DNA of 64,000 nt from Capitella teleta (GCA_000328365.1 KB305197.1:88809-152808), one strand, 5' to 3'. Shown: positions 14,101-25,979, counted from the stretch's first letter. The notes: a model not told the origin generated them from the sequence alone. Numbers and translations are program-made.

Positions 14101-16995
14101 GCTGATTACCTGATGAAACGTTATATTCTGTCAACCTCAGATCTTAAAATAAGATTATTGTTCTACTGAGAACAAAGTCCGATGCTTATGATATCGCTTG
14201 TACAGTGTTGTTAGGTCTTTATGCAGTTACTTAAGCTTGCAGTCAACCGAGAGTGATGTTCTCATGTTGTTTGCTTAGACCCGCACGTCCCATGAATCAT
14301 CATTATCAACGCACATCACATCATTCCAAGGTTATGTCACCACAAATTCGCAACGCATGCAGCAGGATACAACCGTCGAGCGATAGCAAATCCAATGTCA
14401 TCATTTCGAAATCGCTTATGATCATAACATAAATCATGCGTCATCAATCGTGGTTTTGTTCATCAGCATCACTTCAGCAAAAGCAGCCATTTCGTTTGGT
14501 TTTCCTGAGCCCCGCAGTCAGACAGCCAGCCAGTCTCTCAGCTAGTCTGTCAGTCAGTGGGTCAACTGAGGTTTACGCCCAGGGCGAAATCACCCAAATA
14601 GAAAAAAGCACCATCCGTCTTCTCATGTAAAGCAATTCGATCGCAAATCAGCTCAAAGCAATTCCATTCGCATGATATGCACTCCAATCCATTGATGCCG
14701 ATCCGTCGCTGGCTGCTCAAACGCCATGCAAGGAAATGGCGTGGAAGGGAAGTGGTTTGTGCTTAAGTTACGGGCATTTCATGTAATTGGGAAGGAAGTG
14801 GGTCAGTGGGTGCATTACATAACAATTTCATCGTAACACAATATCTCAAGGATAAAGTTTGTGTTCCGTGTTATATGTGTTTGTTTCTGCATTTTGTAGT
14901 AAGCACAGTGGCTTCCATGAAAGACAAAACGGTCTGCTTAAACACACATGCGGACCCATAGGGTGTCATGTAACCAGGATATTATCCCACGCGCAGCGAG
15001 GAAATTGTTTCTTGCAAAATGAGAATGAGAATGATTTATTTATTTCTTTTTTCTTTGGTGGGGGGGAGAAAGAGTGCTTGGAATCCAAGGCTGCGGTACC
15101 CGTGCAGTGGGCAAAAACAGGGCCACCGAAAGAAATGTCTCCAGCGAGATTGCGGCGTGTGACGTAATAACCAGAAGGTCAAGAGTAATGCGGCATTAGC
15201 AGACGAGCAAAACATGTTCTTTGTTTTGGCACACTCACTTGTGTGACATCAGAGTAATGCCCCTGCAAAGATAGCGCCTAGAACCAGCCTTCTGGGTCTT
15301 ACAACGAAGGCCGTTCGTTGGCCCCTCAAGGACAATGTATCGTCTCTCTAACATAACATTGCACTTATTGGTGGCAATGTAGAGACACCTACTACCCATC
15401 TATGACCAATTAAACTCATGAAAAACCCCAGCCATAACTGAACAAAAAGCGATTTGTCATGAATAACGATGAAAGCAACTTGGCCTGAAGACCTATATCT
15501 CTTTGACTGATCGTCAAAATATTGACAAGCGAAGGATAGGACAAACTACGGCCATCCATTCCACGATGCAATAAGACGCTTGCAATGTTTGCTTTGGGAC
15601 CATGCGACGTCTAAATTGGCAGTGTGCTGGCCTTGAAGTGCCGAGTTTAGCTGACGGTTCGAATTCGTTGCCAGTTCCTTGACACTGTTACCACGACCAT
15701 AACTCATAAGCGTATTCGTAATGCAAATTGGACGTGTTATCTGCCGAGGCATTGGCTGAATGAGGCAGTGGACTTGCTAATGCGGAGGCCTTTGTTTTGT
15801 GATCACAGTTCCCTGCATCTATATTGATCTAATTGTCAAGCAAAACACAATATATCTAATTGGGGATATTAGGGAACCACCTTCTGCAGGTATGCAACCG
15901 TCTTGAGATAAATCTCAAGTATATGCAATTGAAACAGTGCAATCATCTTGACCTATCACGAAATGTCATATATAATTAAAAATATGTAGAGCACGACGTT
16001 AATTACTCATCCTTGTCGTAAGTGCTAACGACAAGGAAACTTAATTAATGGATATTCCTTCGTGTAAATAAGGAGTCTGAGTCGAATATACACGTGTTGT
16101 TAGTCGTTTGTGGCGTTTGGACTTTTGGAAGATGTTCTTATTATATCCACAGATAGATGAATGTTATTGAATTACTTCCAGGAAACACACGAACACAAGT
16201 GAATGGCCATTATATTCTTTCGCCTTGTCAACGTCGTTTCATGCGGCTTTTGTGGTGACAGCCGAGGGTTTGGCTATAGGACGCTCCTACGTCCCTGGAC
16301 CAAAGACTAAATCGAGGCTGAAAAAAGTCAAAAGTAGCTCTCGGCTGGGTTTAGCCCAATTTGCGGCTATAACTGCAGCGCTTTCCTGGATGTGCCGTGC
16401 CTGTGAATGCATGCACATTGTTGAGTTCATCGAGGCCCAGCACCTTCCAAGTATCAATTCGTTAGCCATTCTGTTCATTCGTCATTGTGGATCTATTATG
16501 GAATTCATTGACACGCGATTATAATTATATTATACCGTTCACAGTTCTTGATCTCGCTGCGCCGGAATTCTGAAATTACCCCACAAATCAGGGTGAAACA
16601 GAAACATTCGTGTGAATTCGTAGCCAACCATCTTCCAAGTATGGAATTGAATGTTACTGTGTTCGCCATGGTATTTTTAACGATTCCTTTGACACTCAAT
16701 TACGCTCTATACTGGTGTCGGTGCTGCGGTCTTCGCAGAATTCAGCTTCCGATCTGCGTGGATCCAGCAGATGCGCAATTGAGTTCTCATCTGATCGATT
16801 ACTTGTGAGTCAAAGGCGGAGATTTAATGACATTTAGCGAAGCGGATCAATGGTCACATGTTTGTACAGCGCTGTGTAACTGGCATTTCATGATCTGACA
16901 CCTGTTCACCGAGAGCATGCGAGGCGACAAGACACCTGCCATGCCCCAATGACCTGCAATGGTAAAAAGAGGGAAAAATCAATTCAGTTTGAACG
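11161..16995. other. gene-poor stretch
   Basis: No supported gene. It contains a T-run (about 13851-13863) and short AT-rich simple sequence. The 149- and 99-codon frames at 11688-12137 and 16225-16524 have no recognisable domain and no flanking splice or polyadenylation signals that convince me. Confidence 0.4.
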
Positions 16996-17001
16996 TTTAT
17001 T
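16996..17001 (-). promoter_or_regulatory. candidate poly(A) signal of Ras-dva
   Basis: AATAAA on the minus strand, about 275 bp downstream of the Ras-dva stop codon. Position and orientation fit 3' end formation; transcript data are not available. Confidence 0.45.
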
Positions 17002-17275
17002 TCAAACGAAGGAAACATGCAATGGTAATAAAATCAGATGTTACATAATAAGATGTTGAAGATACATGGTGCATATAATAATACAGTGAATAAATAGTTA
17101 AGGTATTTTGTTTGTGCGAGACATTTGCTGCAAACGTTTTGTGCGAGATCAGAAAAGATGTTTAGTTGTGCAGATGTTCAATTTTTTTTGAGAGAACGCC
17201 AAATTCAGCAGTTAATTTCATGATATGCAGTGCGTTCATTGAGGTTTTTCACAAATGTCTTCCAGTTCTGAATAA

Positions 17276-17977
17276 TTACGACACCCGGCAGCTGTCCGCT
17301 GAAGCCTTTTTGTTCTTCATGGCAGATGCAGGGAACGATTGGCGTCGTTTTCGGATGATGGCCGGACTGGACAGAAGCTGGACTTTCGCCTGGCGGAGCA
17401 GCTCCTTGAAGATGGCGTTGATGTTGATGTCCTCCTTGGCGGACGCTTCAATGTAGCCGTGCATCCACTCCGAGCTGACCAAATTCTGCAAACTCTCCTT
17501 GGACACCGCTTCCTTCTCAACGTCATCCTCTTTCAGATCCAATTTATTCCCAACTATGACAATCGGAGGAATTCCCTTACTAGGATCATTCGCCAATTTG
17601 GAATCCACAATCTGCTGACGCAGCTCTTTAACTTCAGAAAAGGACTCCGCATCTTCGAGACTGTAAACCAACAGAAAGGCATCTCCGTGCGCGATGGACA
17701 ATTTGCGCATTGCAGGGAAGGCATACGATCCCGTGGTGTCCAGGATGTCCAGCGTGATGGTCGCACCGTTGACGGAGTACTCGCCCTGGTGAAGTTCCTC
17801 CACCGTCGCTTTGTACTTTGCCACGAAGCTCTCGTAGAGGAATCGATTGATGATGCATGTCTTGCCGACCCCGGCGGCGCCCATGACGACGATGCGATAC
17901 CGATCCTTGACGGGGACTGGTCCGCTTTCCCCATGCTCTTTATCATGGGTCGCATCAGATCTTGAACGGTGCCTCAT
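17276..17977 (-). CDS. rasl-dva (Ras-dva-like): Ras-dva family small GTPase
   Basis: A Ras-superfamily GTPase, 233 aa in one exon. The start chosen is the ATG at 17977 (MRHRSRSD...): the frame is open for 12 codons upstream, but a splice acceptor (TTCTTCCAG) sits 4 bases before this ATG, so the upstream part is intron. The G1 P-loop GAAGVGKT is at residues 33-40, with an effector region VEELHQGEY, G3 DTTGSYAF, G4 NKLD and G5 EASAK. The C-terminus ends in the CaaX-like box CRVS, so prenylation and membrane attachment are expected. The EELH..EY segment, the DTxGSYxFPAMRKLSI run and the basic RKRRQSFP tail match what I know of Ras-dva (dorsal-ventral anterior) proteins. The residue matching Ras Gln61 is Ser, as in that family, so intrinsic GTP hydrolysis is probably slow. 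Ras-dva acts in early vertebrate anterior ectoderm patterning (FGF/BMP context); the role here is inferred only. Confidence 0.9.
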   Translation of the reverse strand: MRHRSRSDATHDKEHGESGPVPVKDRYRIVVMGAAGVGKTCIINRFLYESFVAKYKATVEELHQGEYSVNGATITLDILDTTGSYAFPAMRKLSIAHGDAFLLVYSLEDAESFSEVKELRQQIVDSKLANDPSKGIPPIVIVGNKLDLKEDDVEKEAVSKESLQNLVSSEWMHGYIEASAKEDININAIFKELLRQAKVQLLSSPAIIRKRRQSFPASAMKNKKASADSCRVS

Positions 17978-18062
17978 GATTCTGGAAGAAATGAAACAAA
18001 ACTTAGCAAACAAATTTAATTATGTTCCTAACGATGCTTTATCGATATGCGAGCGAGCATTA

Positions 18063-18137
18063 CCTGCTATGTGCTGTGGTTGTGCTGCGAGCGGCTGTGA
18101 CTCTGTTGCTGGCTTCGTTCTACTTGCGCCTTATATG
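18063..18137 (-). promoter_or_regulatory. Ras-dva promoter and 5'UTR exon
   Basis: On the minus strand a TATA-like box (CATATAAGG, 18129-18137) is followed about 65-70 bp downstream by a splice donor (AGCAG^GTAATG, near 18062). The matching acceptor TTCTTCCAG lies at about 17982-17990, just before the coding start. This fits a short non-coding first exon and an intron of about 80 bp. No transcript evidence. Confidence 0.55.
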
Positions 18138-20581
18138 CATGCGTCGCTCTCTCGATTTCATCCGCTGCTCTCATTTCTTGTGTACATGACATCAATAAGT
18201 CAACAGGGAGTGCTTCATGAATTATTATGTTACGGTTTATACACCAACAGCGCTTTTATCTTGGGTTCAAGCACTATGGGTGTTATTACCCAAAGGTCAA
18301 AGGTTACGATTGGTGACATTGACATTGCATCGAAAGCTGAGGGGGATGAGGGAAGCAGTTGGGAATAACGAGTGGAAACGAAGGAAGTGGCGAGGAAGAG
18401 AGAAAGAAGAAAGAGGGAAAGGGAGTTGGGCTTAAGTGGCCTTTTCAGCTCCCTCATTCACGCTGAGTCACTTCCCAACTCGCTAAACGAGCGATTCAGC
18501 GCCACTGTCACGCTCAGCAGATTGTGTGAACTGTTGACGCAGAAAATCAACCCGAATGGCCCGCTGTAAAAGGGGTTAACGGACATCCTGAACCATGAAC
18601 CCTGAACCCTGAATGGTTCACTCATTAGTACTGGTCATCAATATATTAACACATTACACCTACCTTTGTTCTACACCTAATCATCATTAACAGTTGCTCC
18701 AAAGTATCGTTGGTGACGCATACAGCATTCTACAAAAAAAAAAAAAAAAAAAAATTCTCGCCTAATTCGTCTTTACTATTAGCCAATTTTACTAATTGTC
18801 TAATTACTGACATCCACACCTAATCATTAACCTACTTCCAATGATTTTGAACTTTTGAACTCTTCCACTCGCTGCAACCTTTGCAGTGACATCTCTCAAG
18901 AGGCTTGATTGGTGCGCGACAGGTGACAAAGTTGAGCAAAAGGGCGTTACCACTCTCATCCCTCATCAACCCCGCTCGCCCTCCCACTCACCGCTTCCTT
19001 TGTCTTACTGCGGACCGTCGATTGCACCGAAGCTTCACTTCCCATAGATAGATAGAGATAGAGAGATAGATAGGTAAAGGTCTCTATGCCCTCCCCGGAT
19101 GACCAATGGTCATCTCCCGTCATGACGAGTTAAAGGCATAAACAATTGGATGTTACATTAGCTGAGATTTTTTAATATAATCAAGTATTTTCTGTCGCTT
19201 GTATGAAACACCTGTGTGTGCTTGTGATAAACACATCATTATTTACTTGCTCCGATTAATGTCATACCCTTCAACGCAGGATCCATGAGGTTCCGACCCA
19301 AGGGCTTCGTCTTCATTCAGGCCAAGGAGTCTTTCATCACCAGAAACTCTTTCATTGCATTCAGCGGAATATAATCGATGAAATGCTGAAAGGCGGTGTG
19401 CAATTTCATCTGCAAAATTTCCCCGTTGAATCCTGCTGTAGGTGGCCTACTTACCTGCTGCTGGCTTACCAGTGTCATGCTGACTTTGAAAAATCCGTTT
19501 GCTCTTATGCTGAGTGGAATTGTGATTGGGATTTACGCCTGCCTCAATCCTATTGGCCAGTGGCGGTGTTTGCAATTTCCGAGTGCGATGCATCCTGCGT
19601 AGATTAATGATGGCAATTGTTATGTCATTGATCTCACATGACAACAGAGAATAAACTTAATTCACCCCTCACACAAGATTGCATCAGTAAATGTCCCACG
19701 CCTTTGACGTTCTTCTTACTAGACACGGTCAGGTAGAGCACGCCCACAAAATTCATAACGCACATGTTCATGAAATGACAGTCACCTCGCTATATACGCG
19801 ATGCACTCTTTCTTCGCAATTCAAGAGGCTCCTCGACTTAAGGGCTTATTGTTAGGGACCGACTTTTTCAATCCTGTCGCACAATTTGTAGTAAGAGCAA
19901 ATGCGTGTACTTATATAAGGCGATCGACTCTCGCGACAGGTTTTTGCAATCTCAGCAGTTTTAATAAAATAATAGAAACACGCGCACGTCGATTCGGGTA
20001 AGCAGCACAATCAGTGAGCGAAGTAGATGGAGCGCCAACTACGAGAGCATCGCCTGCATGTATGATTCCAAGATGAGCAACGCATCAGTGCTCGATTCCC
20101 AAGAACACAGAATATTCAAAGTTAATTCTTTGGTGGATTTTGTTCCGTATCTTTTCTATTCATGTTGCCGATGCGACAACTGCTGCACACATTCCTTGAA
20201 CAATTTCCTCTTTTTCTTAATCTATAATACTAATATTAAGCATGTATCTAATAATACAATAATTCAAGGGTTTCGGTCACTATGTGTGCATCAATGAATC
20301 AAAACGAAGGAAGGAATTCTTATTTGGTAATAATAATAACAATAATGAAAACAAAATTAAATGAGTGGGTGCCAATGGCATAAATATAGCTTCAAGTTAT
20401 TAGATACACATTCAAGAATTATCTATGATTATGTTTGCCAACAATTGTAAAGCCAATACAAAGAAGACGAACAAGAAAAGTAAAGTAAAAAAGAACAACG
20501 TTTTGAACTTGTAACAACTGCTGGAGGCGTTTAAAAAAATAAAAAGTGAACATGAGTGATTATTAAAGATGATGATTCTGT
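18138..20581. other. intergenic, simple repeats only
   Basis: No supported gene. Contains a short CCTGAAC-type 7-bp repeat (about 18590-18615), an A-run (18734-18754) and a GATA-rich tract (about 19045-19075). Confidence 0.45.
18734..18754 (+). repeat. poly(A) run
   Basis: Uninterrupted A-run of 21 bases. Confidence 0.95.
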
Positions 20582-21002
20582 CATGCAATCGGATAATACC
20601 ACATAAAATGACCCAAATGGAGCGAGTGGCTGTTAATTGCATACTTGATTTTATGGATTGGCAATGCTTATGTTTTTGGATCTCATTGAAAAAAAAAGTA
20701 TTGTGTCTATGCATCGCTGATTAATAATTGATTGACTTTTATCCGAATAGCTGAACTGAATGGATGGTTATGAAAATGTCATTGATTTTTCAAGTTTACT
20801 TATTGAGTTTGCAGATACGAATTAGGCGTTATGACTTCATGTAGAGTTATCAGGGGCATAATTATCAACAATATCTATTATTTACGAGACACACCTGCGT
20901 CACACGAGAGATCAATGTCATGAAATTATCAGCACGCGTCACTTTGCTGGTGTCGATGTCCTGCCGTAGATTATGACATTTAAAACTGATCCATGTGCAC
21001 CG
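20582..21002 (+). repeat. dispersed repeat, copy A (partner at 57106-57536)
   Basis: About 420 bp recur in the same orientation 36.5 kb away. Shared stretches include GGATTGGCAATGCTTATG, GATACGAATTAGGCGTTAT and GATCCATGTGCAC. Small indels and substitutions separate the copies. Minus-strand frames across both copies read similar peptides (CTWI...TRAD.FMTL.SRV), so the repeat may carry a degenerate coding fragment of an unidentified mobile element. No terminal repeats were recognised. Confidence 0.8.
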
Positions 21003-21535
21003 AGAGAGATCTCTTCCCATCAGGTTTACATGAGAACATGAAACGAAACGATGAGCTGCTGCAAACGAAATGTTGTTCTTGTCAAATATATAAATGAATT
21101 TGTTGCAGGAAGATTGGGCAGTGCGGAGAAGATTGAAGCAGAGAAGAATTTTAAAAGAATCTGGATACAGATGAGCGGCAGAATGTGAAGAGTGATATAA
21201 TGAGTTTGGATGAATACCTTTGCAAATTTTATGTACGAAGATGCCGATGATATAAGTAAAGAGTGTGCTAATGAGCATGATGTTAGGTTTGTGAAAAAGA
21301 AGAGCGTATGGGGGGTTCTTGGTGCGGAGTTTGTGATAATGCGACAGTATTTGCAATTTGAAGAGACCTGACAGGTGATTTTGTGATGTTGAGCCTCATA
21401 TCTCTAAGCAATAATTTAGGTATGTTTGAATAAAGAAAGTGTACAGCGGTATCGTTGTTTCGTTGTTGTTTTTTTATCATGTTTATTATTTGTTCAATTT
21501 CGTTTCATTTTGGTAAGAATGCCAATGTTTTTATA

Positions 21536-21770
21536 CCGTGTGGGCCAAAAATAGTCTATCTACTCCATGATAAAGATCTCATTGCTTTTTAACTGGCGCT
21601 GAGCATATCTGAGAAAATGTTACAAAACTAATCACAACGTAAAAGCCAGGCAAAGATAATAGAAATAAATACTTTGTATGGTTAGTCTAACATGTCATGC
21701 TGCTATTCCTTTTATTTTTCGGCATTGTATGCCGATTTGTCTTAACTAGAGTGCACTCATCATGGAAAAA
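21536..21770 (+). mobile_element. partial copy of the short TIR element seen at 27.4-28.1 kb
   Basis: Begins TGTGGGCCAAAAATAGTC and shares, in order, TAAAGATCTCA, GAGAAAATGTTA/GAAAGTGTTA, AGAAATAAATACT, GTCTAACATGTCAT and AGAGTGCACTCATCAT with 27420-27690. Only the left part is present; the tRNA-like array starts directly after it. No coding capacity is seen, so this is probably a non-autonomous DNA transposon remnant. Confidence 0.6.
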
Positions 21771-21781
21771 AATAATTGATT

Positions 21782-21855
21782 CCCCCCTGGGTGGGCTTGA
21801 ACCACCAATTTTTCGGTTAACAATCAAACGCGCTAACCAATTGCGCCACAGAGAC
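21782..21855 (-). tRNA. tRNA-Asn(GTT)-like, degenerate
   Basis: The minus-strand sequence folds as a tRNA with acceptor GTCTCTG, a D-arm containing GGTTAGCGC, an anticodon loop with GTT and a T-arm with a GGTGG/CCACC stem around TTCAAGC. The anticodon stem has a mismatch and the acceptor stem has lost its first pair or two, because the 3' strand reads CAGGGGG rather than CAGGGAC. It is probably a pseudogene or repeat unit. Confidence 0.65.
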
Positions 21856-22140
21856 AGATGGATTAAACCAAAGTGGAACAATCAAAAACCAATTGTGCCA
21901 CAGAGACAGATGATGAGAAACAATTTGGAGCAATGTATTGACATGAGTCAATAGCACTTCAGTTAAGTAAAAGTAAAATATGTCGTCCCTTAACCAATTG
22001 GTTGTGATGACAACCAATCGTGTGACAGCAACAGATGATTAGAATCAAAATGGAGAACTGTAATGACATGAATCACAAGCACTTCAATTGAGAATTAACA
22101 TGAGTCAAGGGCGCTTCAGTTAAGTAAAAACAGAATAAGT

Positions 22141-22214
22141 CGTCCCTGGGTGGGCTTGAACCACCAATATTTTGGTTAACAGCCAAACGCCCTAACCAAT
22201 TACGCCACAGAGAC
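22141..22214 (-). tRNA. tRNA-Asn(GTT), best-preserved unit
   Basis: Acceptor stem GTCTCTG/CAGGGAC is fully paired. The anticodon stem TTTGG/CCAAA is perfect around the loop CTGTTAA (anticodon GTT), and the T-stem GGTGG/CCACC is intact. The D-stem has one mismatch and one wobble pair. A T-run that could end Pol III transcription is not obvious just downstream on the minus strand. Of the array members this is the most likely to be functional. Confidence 0.65.
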
Positions 22215-22290
22215 AGTCACTAAGCATTAAAATTGAGAATCGTAGTAACCTAAGTCAATAGCACTTCAGTTTAGAAAAAATTAATTGAGG

Positions 22291-22364
22291 CGTCCCTGGG
22301 TGGGCTTGAACGACCAACCTTTCGCATAACAACCGATCGCGATAACCGATTGCGCCACAGAGAC
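22291..22364 (-). tRNA. tRNA-Asn(GTT)-like, degenerate
   Basis: The acceptor stem is intact, but the anticodon stem (ATCGG against GCGAA) has two mismatches, the D-stem one and the T-stem one (GGTCG/CCACC). The anticodon still reads GTT. Probably a pseudogene. Confidence 0.6.
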
Positions 22365-22575
22365 AGATGGGTTGAACGAAAGTGAAACAGCCAAAAACCA
22401 ATTTTGCCACAGTGATGACCGTATCTTTGGATATACTATACTTTTTGCTCACTATGTATATCGTATTTATTTCCCATATACATGCAATGCATCACTGGAA
22501 GTAACACACACACACACAAACGAAAATTTGTTTATTAATTAAAACCGTTCCAATGATGGGCGATAAACACATAGA

Positions 22576-22624
22576 AACCCAAATAACGGAATCCTCCCCT
22601 GGAAGGATTCTGTTATTGGGGTTT
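22576..22624. repeat. hairpin-forming inverted repeat
   Basis: Arms of about 20 bp (AACCCAAATAACGGAATCCT against AGGATTCTGTTATTGGGGTT) around a loop of under 10 bases (CCCCTGGA). The single mismatches suggest an ageing short inverted-repeat element or a structured RNA; no gene lies beside it. Confidence 0.7.
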
Positions 22625-24402
22625 TCACAAAACACTACAAAAAGCAGTTATCTTATTGCAACGTATCACTTGCAGTCTGTCCATGTGATATCATTCCCTG
22701 GGCAAAAGGGGTCACCATATAATAGCTCTTCAGGCAGGCTGTAAATCTCAGTGTGTGAATCAGCCGTTGATTGCTGCTATTCGTGGAGCCTTTGCGCCCA
22801 AAAATAGCCCTCTAGGTCCTTGAACGTACTGTCCGCTCCTCTGCCTCGTGTATAATGCATGGAGCTCAACAACTCTCCAGCTAAATCACGCATGCCTCAC
22901 CTTCACGTGAAACATCTAACGCAGTTTAGAGCTCACTCATCAGAAGACATCATCTAGTCCAGTCAATAAAACTGAAAAAAAGGGGAGGGGAGCTCCGACA
23001 AAATTGCAACAAAATTTATATTTAATTTACCCGATGCAGAATTTGAAGCTGCACAACATATACATAATCCACTATAATCCGCGCTGCGAAAGATACCTAA
23101 AATTGGGTATGAATTCAGGTCATGGGGTAAAAAAAGGTTTAGTGTGTTTCTTAAAGGCAACATTTTTGACATGATAGAATCAATATTTACCACTGTTATT
23201 GTGCCCATAAGATTGAATAGGTATTACTCTCAATGAATGATCCAGTACAGCACGTAACGTTTCGCTATTTTTCGAATCCTAGAGGAAAAAACTAGTTCTG
23301 AGACATCGAGACTCTGACCTCAAATCTTCACTCATACTGTCAAATTTTCTATAGATAGCAGCTTATGTACGTCAGATTGTAGCCCACAATACGGGCATAT
23401 CAAATGTATGAAATAAATAGTTAGTCATACTGGAACAAAATCCAACTTACTTACCCAACCCCCTAAATGCTGGCTTCGGCTAATTTTTATATTTATAAAT
23501 ATGTATTTTTTTTAATTGTCATATTTCTAGAATTAAAGCAGATAGACGCATTAAAATTCACCGAATTGTACAAAAACTGATTTATAAGCATAATCTATCG
23601 TTATAATTCGAAATTTGTATTCAATAATAAAATAATTGCAATTTGTGACCCCGTATCGGGTTTATCTCCATTAATTTAGTTCATTAGGGTTTGACCCGGA
23701 CATATTTGCAACCTGATTAATATTTTTGGTGTTCCTTTTACAAATTAAACAGCTGCTCGAGCAGTCATATCCAAAATACGCTGGAATACGCGTCGCAAAA
23801 ATACCTGAAACTGCTAATTAAGTTTTGCCCTTCAGTTTAATTTAGAGATATTGTTAAAATTGTGGTTTTTGGCAATTTTAAAAGCATATTATTCTTGCAT
23901 TTGATGCTCGTACATAATGTATATAACGGCTTTAGATTGTGTAGTTAAAATAACACGTTTGATCCGATTAATTACTGAATTATACGAGGAAAACTCGTTG
24001 TCAAAGATCAATTTCAACACTGGATCCTCACATTTGTAAGTTTAACTCAACATTTAATGTATAGAAAGATTTAAAATTTTCATTAAATGATAGCCTTTTA
24101 ATTACGCATATATTCATGTTAAACATAGTAAAGACAGTTATGGAGATGAATAAATAATAGCAAAATGTCTTATCCTACCTCTTGATTATCGACCTTCGCT
24201 GTTTTATGAATATTTCCAATATTTCGAGATTATGAGAATATTGCGCTATGAAACTTGAATAAAGTTCGTATAAATGGTGCAAAATATCATATTACTCAAC
24301 TTAGTATGACAGTTTCTCTAGTTGAGCTCTATTTTTCTGAAATAACTATATAACCTAAATTCATTAATTATTGTATATACATTTACATGCTAAGGTATAA
24401 AC

Positions 24403-24433
<31 letters not shown>

Positions 24434-24724
24434 CATTTTTTCGGCACACTGTGACAACAAAGACACATCTATCTTCATCTACATAATTCGATAATATTTT
24501 ACGTGTAGTTCCAAATAGCAAAATAGGTCGCAAATTAAGAACATCGCAGTTACTAGGATTGATTTCATAATAATTATTAATTTATTATCGAATTGTGATA
24601 GTTGGACTACATTGTAGTTGCAAAGATACTTCTTTTTTTCCTAAATGGAGTATCTTTGGTATTTGCCTGAAAAAAATGAGATCCGCCAATTTGCACGAAT
24701 ATGACGTAGCGCCCTGAGTAGATA
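22625..24724. other. intergenic, no gene seen
   Basis: AT-rich sequence with a T-run of 28 bases at 24406-24433. No coding frame, RNA gene or array is recognised. Confidence 0.45.
24406..24433 (+). repeat. poly(T) run
   Basis: Uninterrupted T-run of 28 bases. Confidence 0.95.
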
Positions 24725-25979
24725 TAGTAAAACCTCGATGTGTCGAAGTTCGTGGGGTTAGCTCAATTACTTCGACTTCGACGGAGGGATCAAGGCCGTT
24801 ATGATATGACCGTTATGATTTCAAATCGTGTTCTGACGTTTTGATTGGTTATATGCGTTATGCACTTATAAACCAAGGATGTTAATATGACTGGATTGCT
24901 CAAAGCGGTTTTGGTGCGCATATACCCCCGGCCAACATGCCTCGTTCTGAATTCAAATGACGTCACACCAACTGGTTCCGCGTCGTAGCAACGAGAGTGT
25001 GAAACGGACTCATTATCGCTCTTCTGGCTGTGTGAAAGTGGTGAAAAAGGTTGTCGTTCGGGATTGTGGCAACTGATGAAGTGCAGATACGAATCATAAT
25101 TTTCACAGGTGTATAGGTCATTCAAACGCAGGTCTCGTTGCATGTATTATCCAGCTGAACTTCCTCTCACGACGCGTCAGTGACTCAGTCACAGTCACAC
25201 AGTCACAGTGTGAGTGTCAGTGTGACAGACTTGAGACTTGACAGTCACGCAGCCATATATCATGTGATATAGTCATCATTATGATAGTGACTGAGTGAGT
25301 ATATAGGCCCTACTGAGTAGACAGCAGTTAGTGCAGTATGAATGTCACTGTCAAATTGTCAGTTACTCTCAGTAAGTGACACTGACCGTCGCTGACTTGG
25401 TGAGTCAGTCATGACCTGTTGATCATACTGTATACGTTGCATTACTGAATTACTAGATTTCTGTATATTTCATCACCTAGTCACCGTGAATAGTCTTGTG
25501 GATGACTGCCTATACTCACAATACTGTGAGTCCTATGAGTTGGCCTTATTGAATAATATTATATGGTCTACGTACATAAATAACACGTTCAGCGCTTACT
25601 CACGAAACTGTTACTAGTTCAATAACACAGATAATCACAGACAGCGACTCAGCCACATATTTGAACTTAATTTGTTAATTGTTTTGGCTCACTATAATTT
25701 CTTATTTTCACTTTGACACCACTTTATATTCGGGATTTTCTTGTCACTAGCCTTCAGAGTTTTGTGTTTTGCAGATCCTGTTATTATTATCAGGCTGTTC
25801 CTCACAACATTGTGTAGGTAAACGTGATCAATATCTGCTGGCTGATTTTAAATGAAGCAATAATTAAATTAAGGGCTTCACATTTACAACAGCAAAAAAA
25901 CCTCAAGAGTGTGGGACTATACATACACCCTGTCCCTGTGTATGAAATGTCTTTAATCATTATCATTTATTAATTCAAG

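Larger units (their letters stand above)
21782..22412 (-). repeat. tandem tRNA-Asn-like array with spacers
   Basis: Three near-complete tRNA-Asn(GTT)-like units (21782-21855, 22141-22214, 22291-22364) and three fragments (about 21887-21907, 21983-22032 and 22388-22410). Spacers share sequence: GCACTTCAGTTAAGTAAAA precedes several units and CAGATGATTAGAATCAAAAT-type sequence follows them. The array therefore arose by duplicating a unit made of a tRNA plus spacer, with later decay. Clustered tRNA genes are common in animals; a tRNA-derived repeat family is the alternative. Confidence 0.75.

Noticed and set aside
16225-16524. 99-codon frame upstream of the Ras-dva 3' end
   Set aside because: No recognisable domain or splice context, and it overlaps another frame on the opposite strand.
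17339-17965. 208-codon plus-strand frame across the Ras-dva gene
   Set aside because: It is the antisense shadow of the Ras-dva coding exon; the minus strand shows all five G-box motifs and splice and promoter signals.
20865-21356. 163-codon minus-strand frame
   Set aside because: Not accepted as a host gene because half of it lies in the dispersed repeat also found at 57 kb; noted under that repeat instead.
24799-25143. 114-codon minus-strand frame inside the pogo-like element
   Set aside because: No DDE motif, helix-turn-helix or other transposase signature could be recognised.
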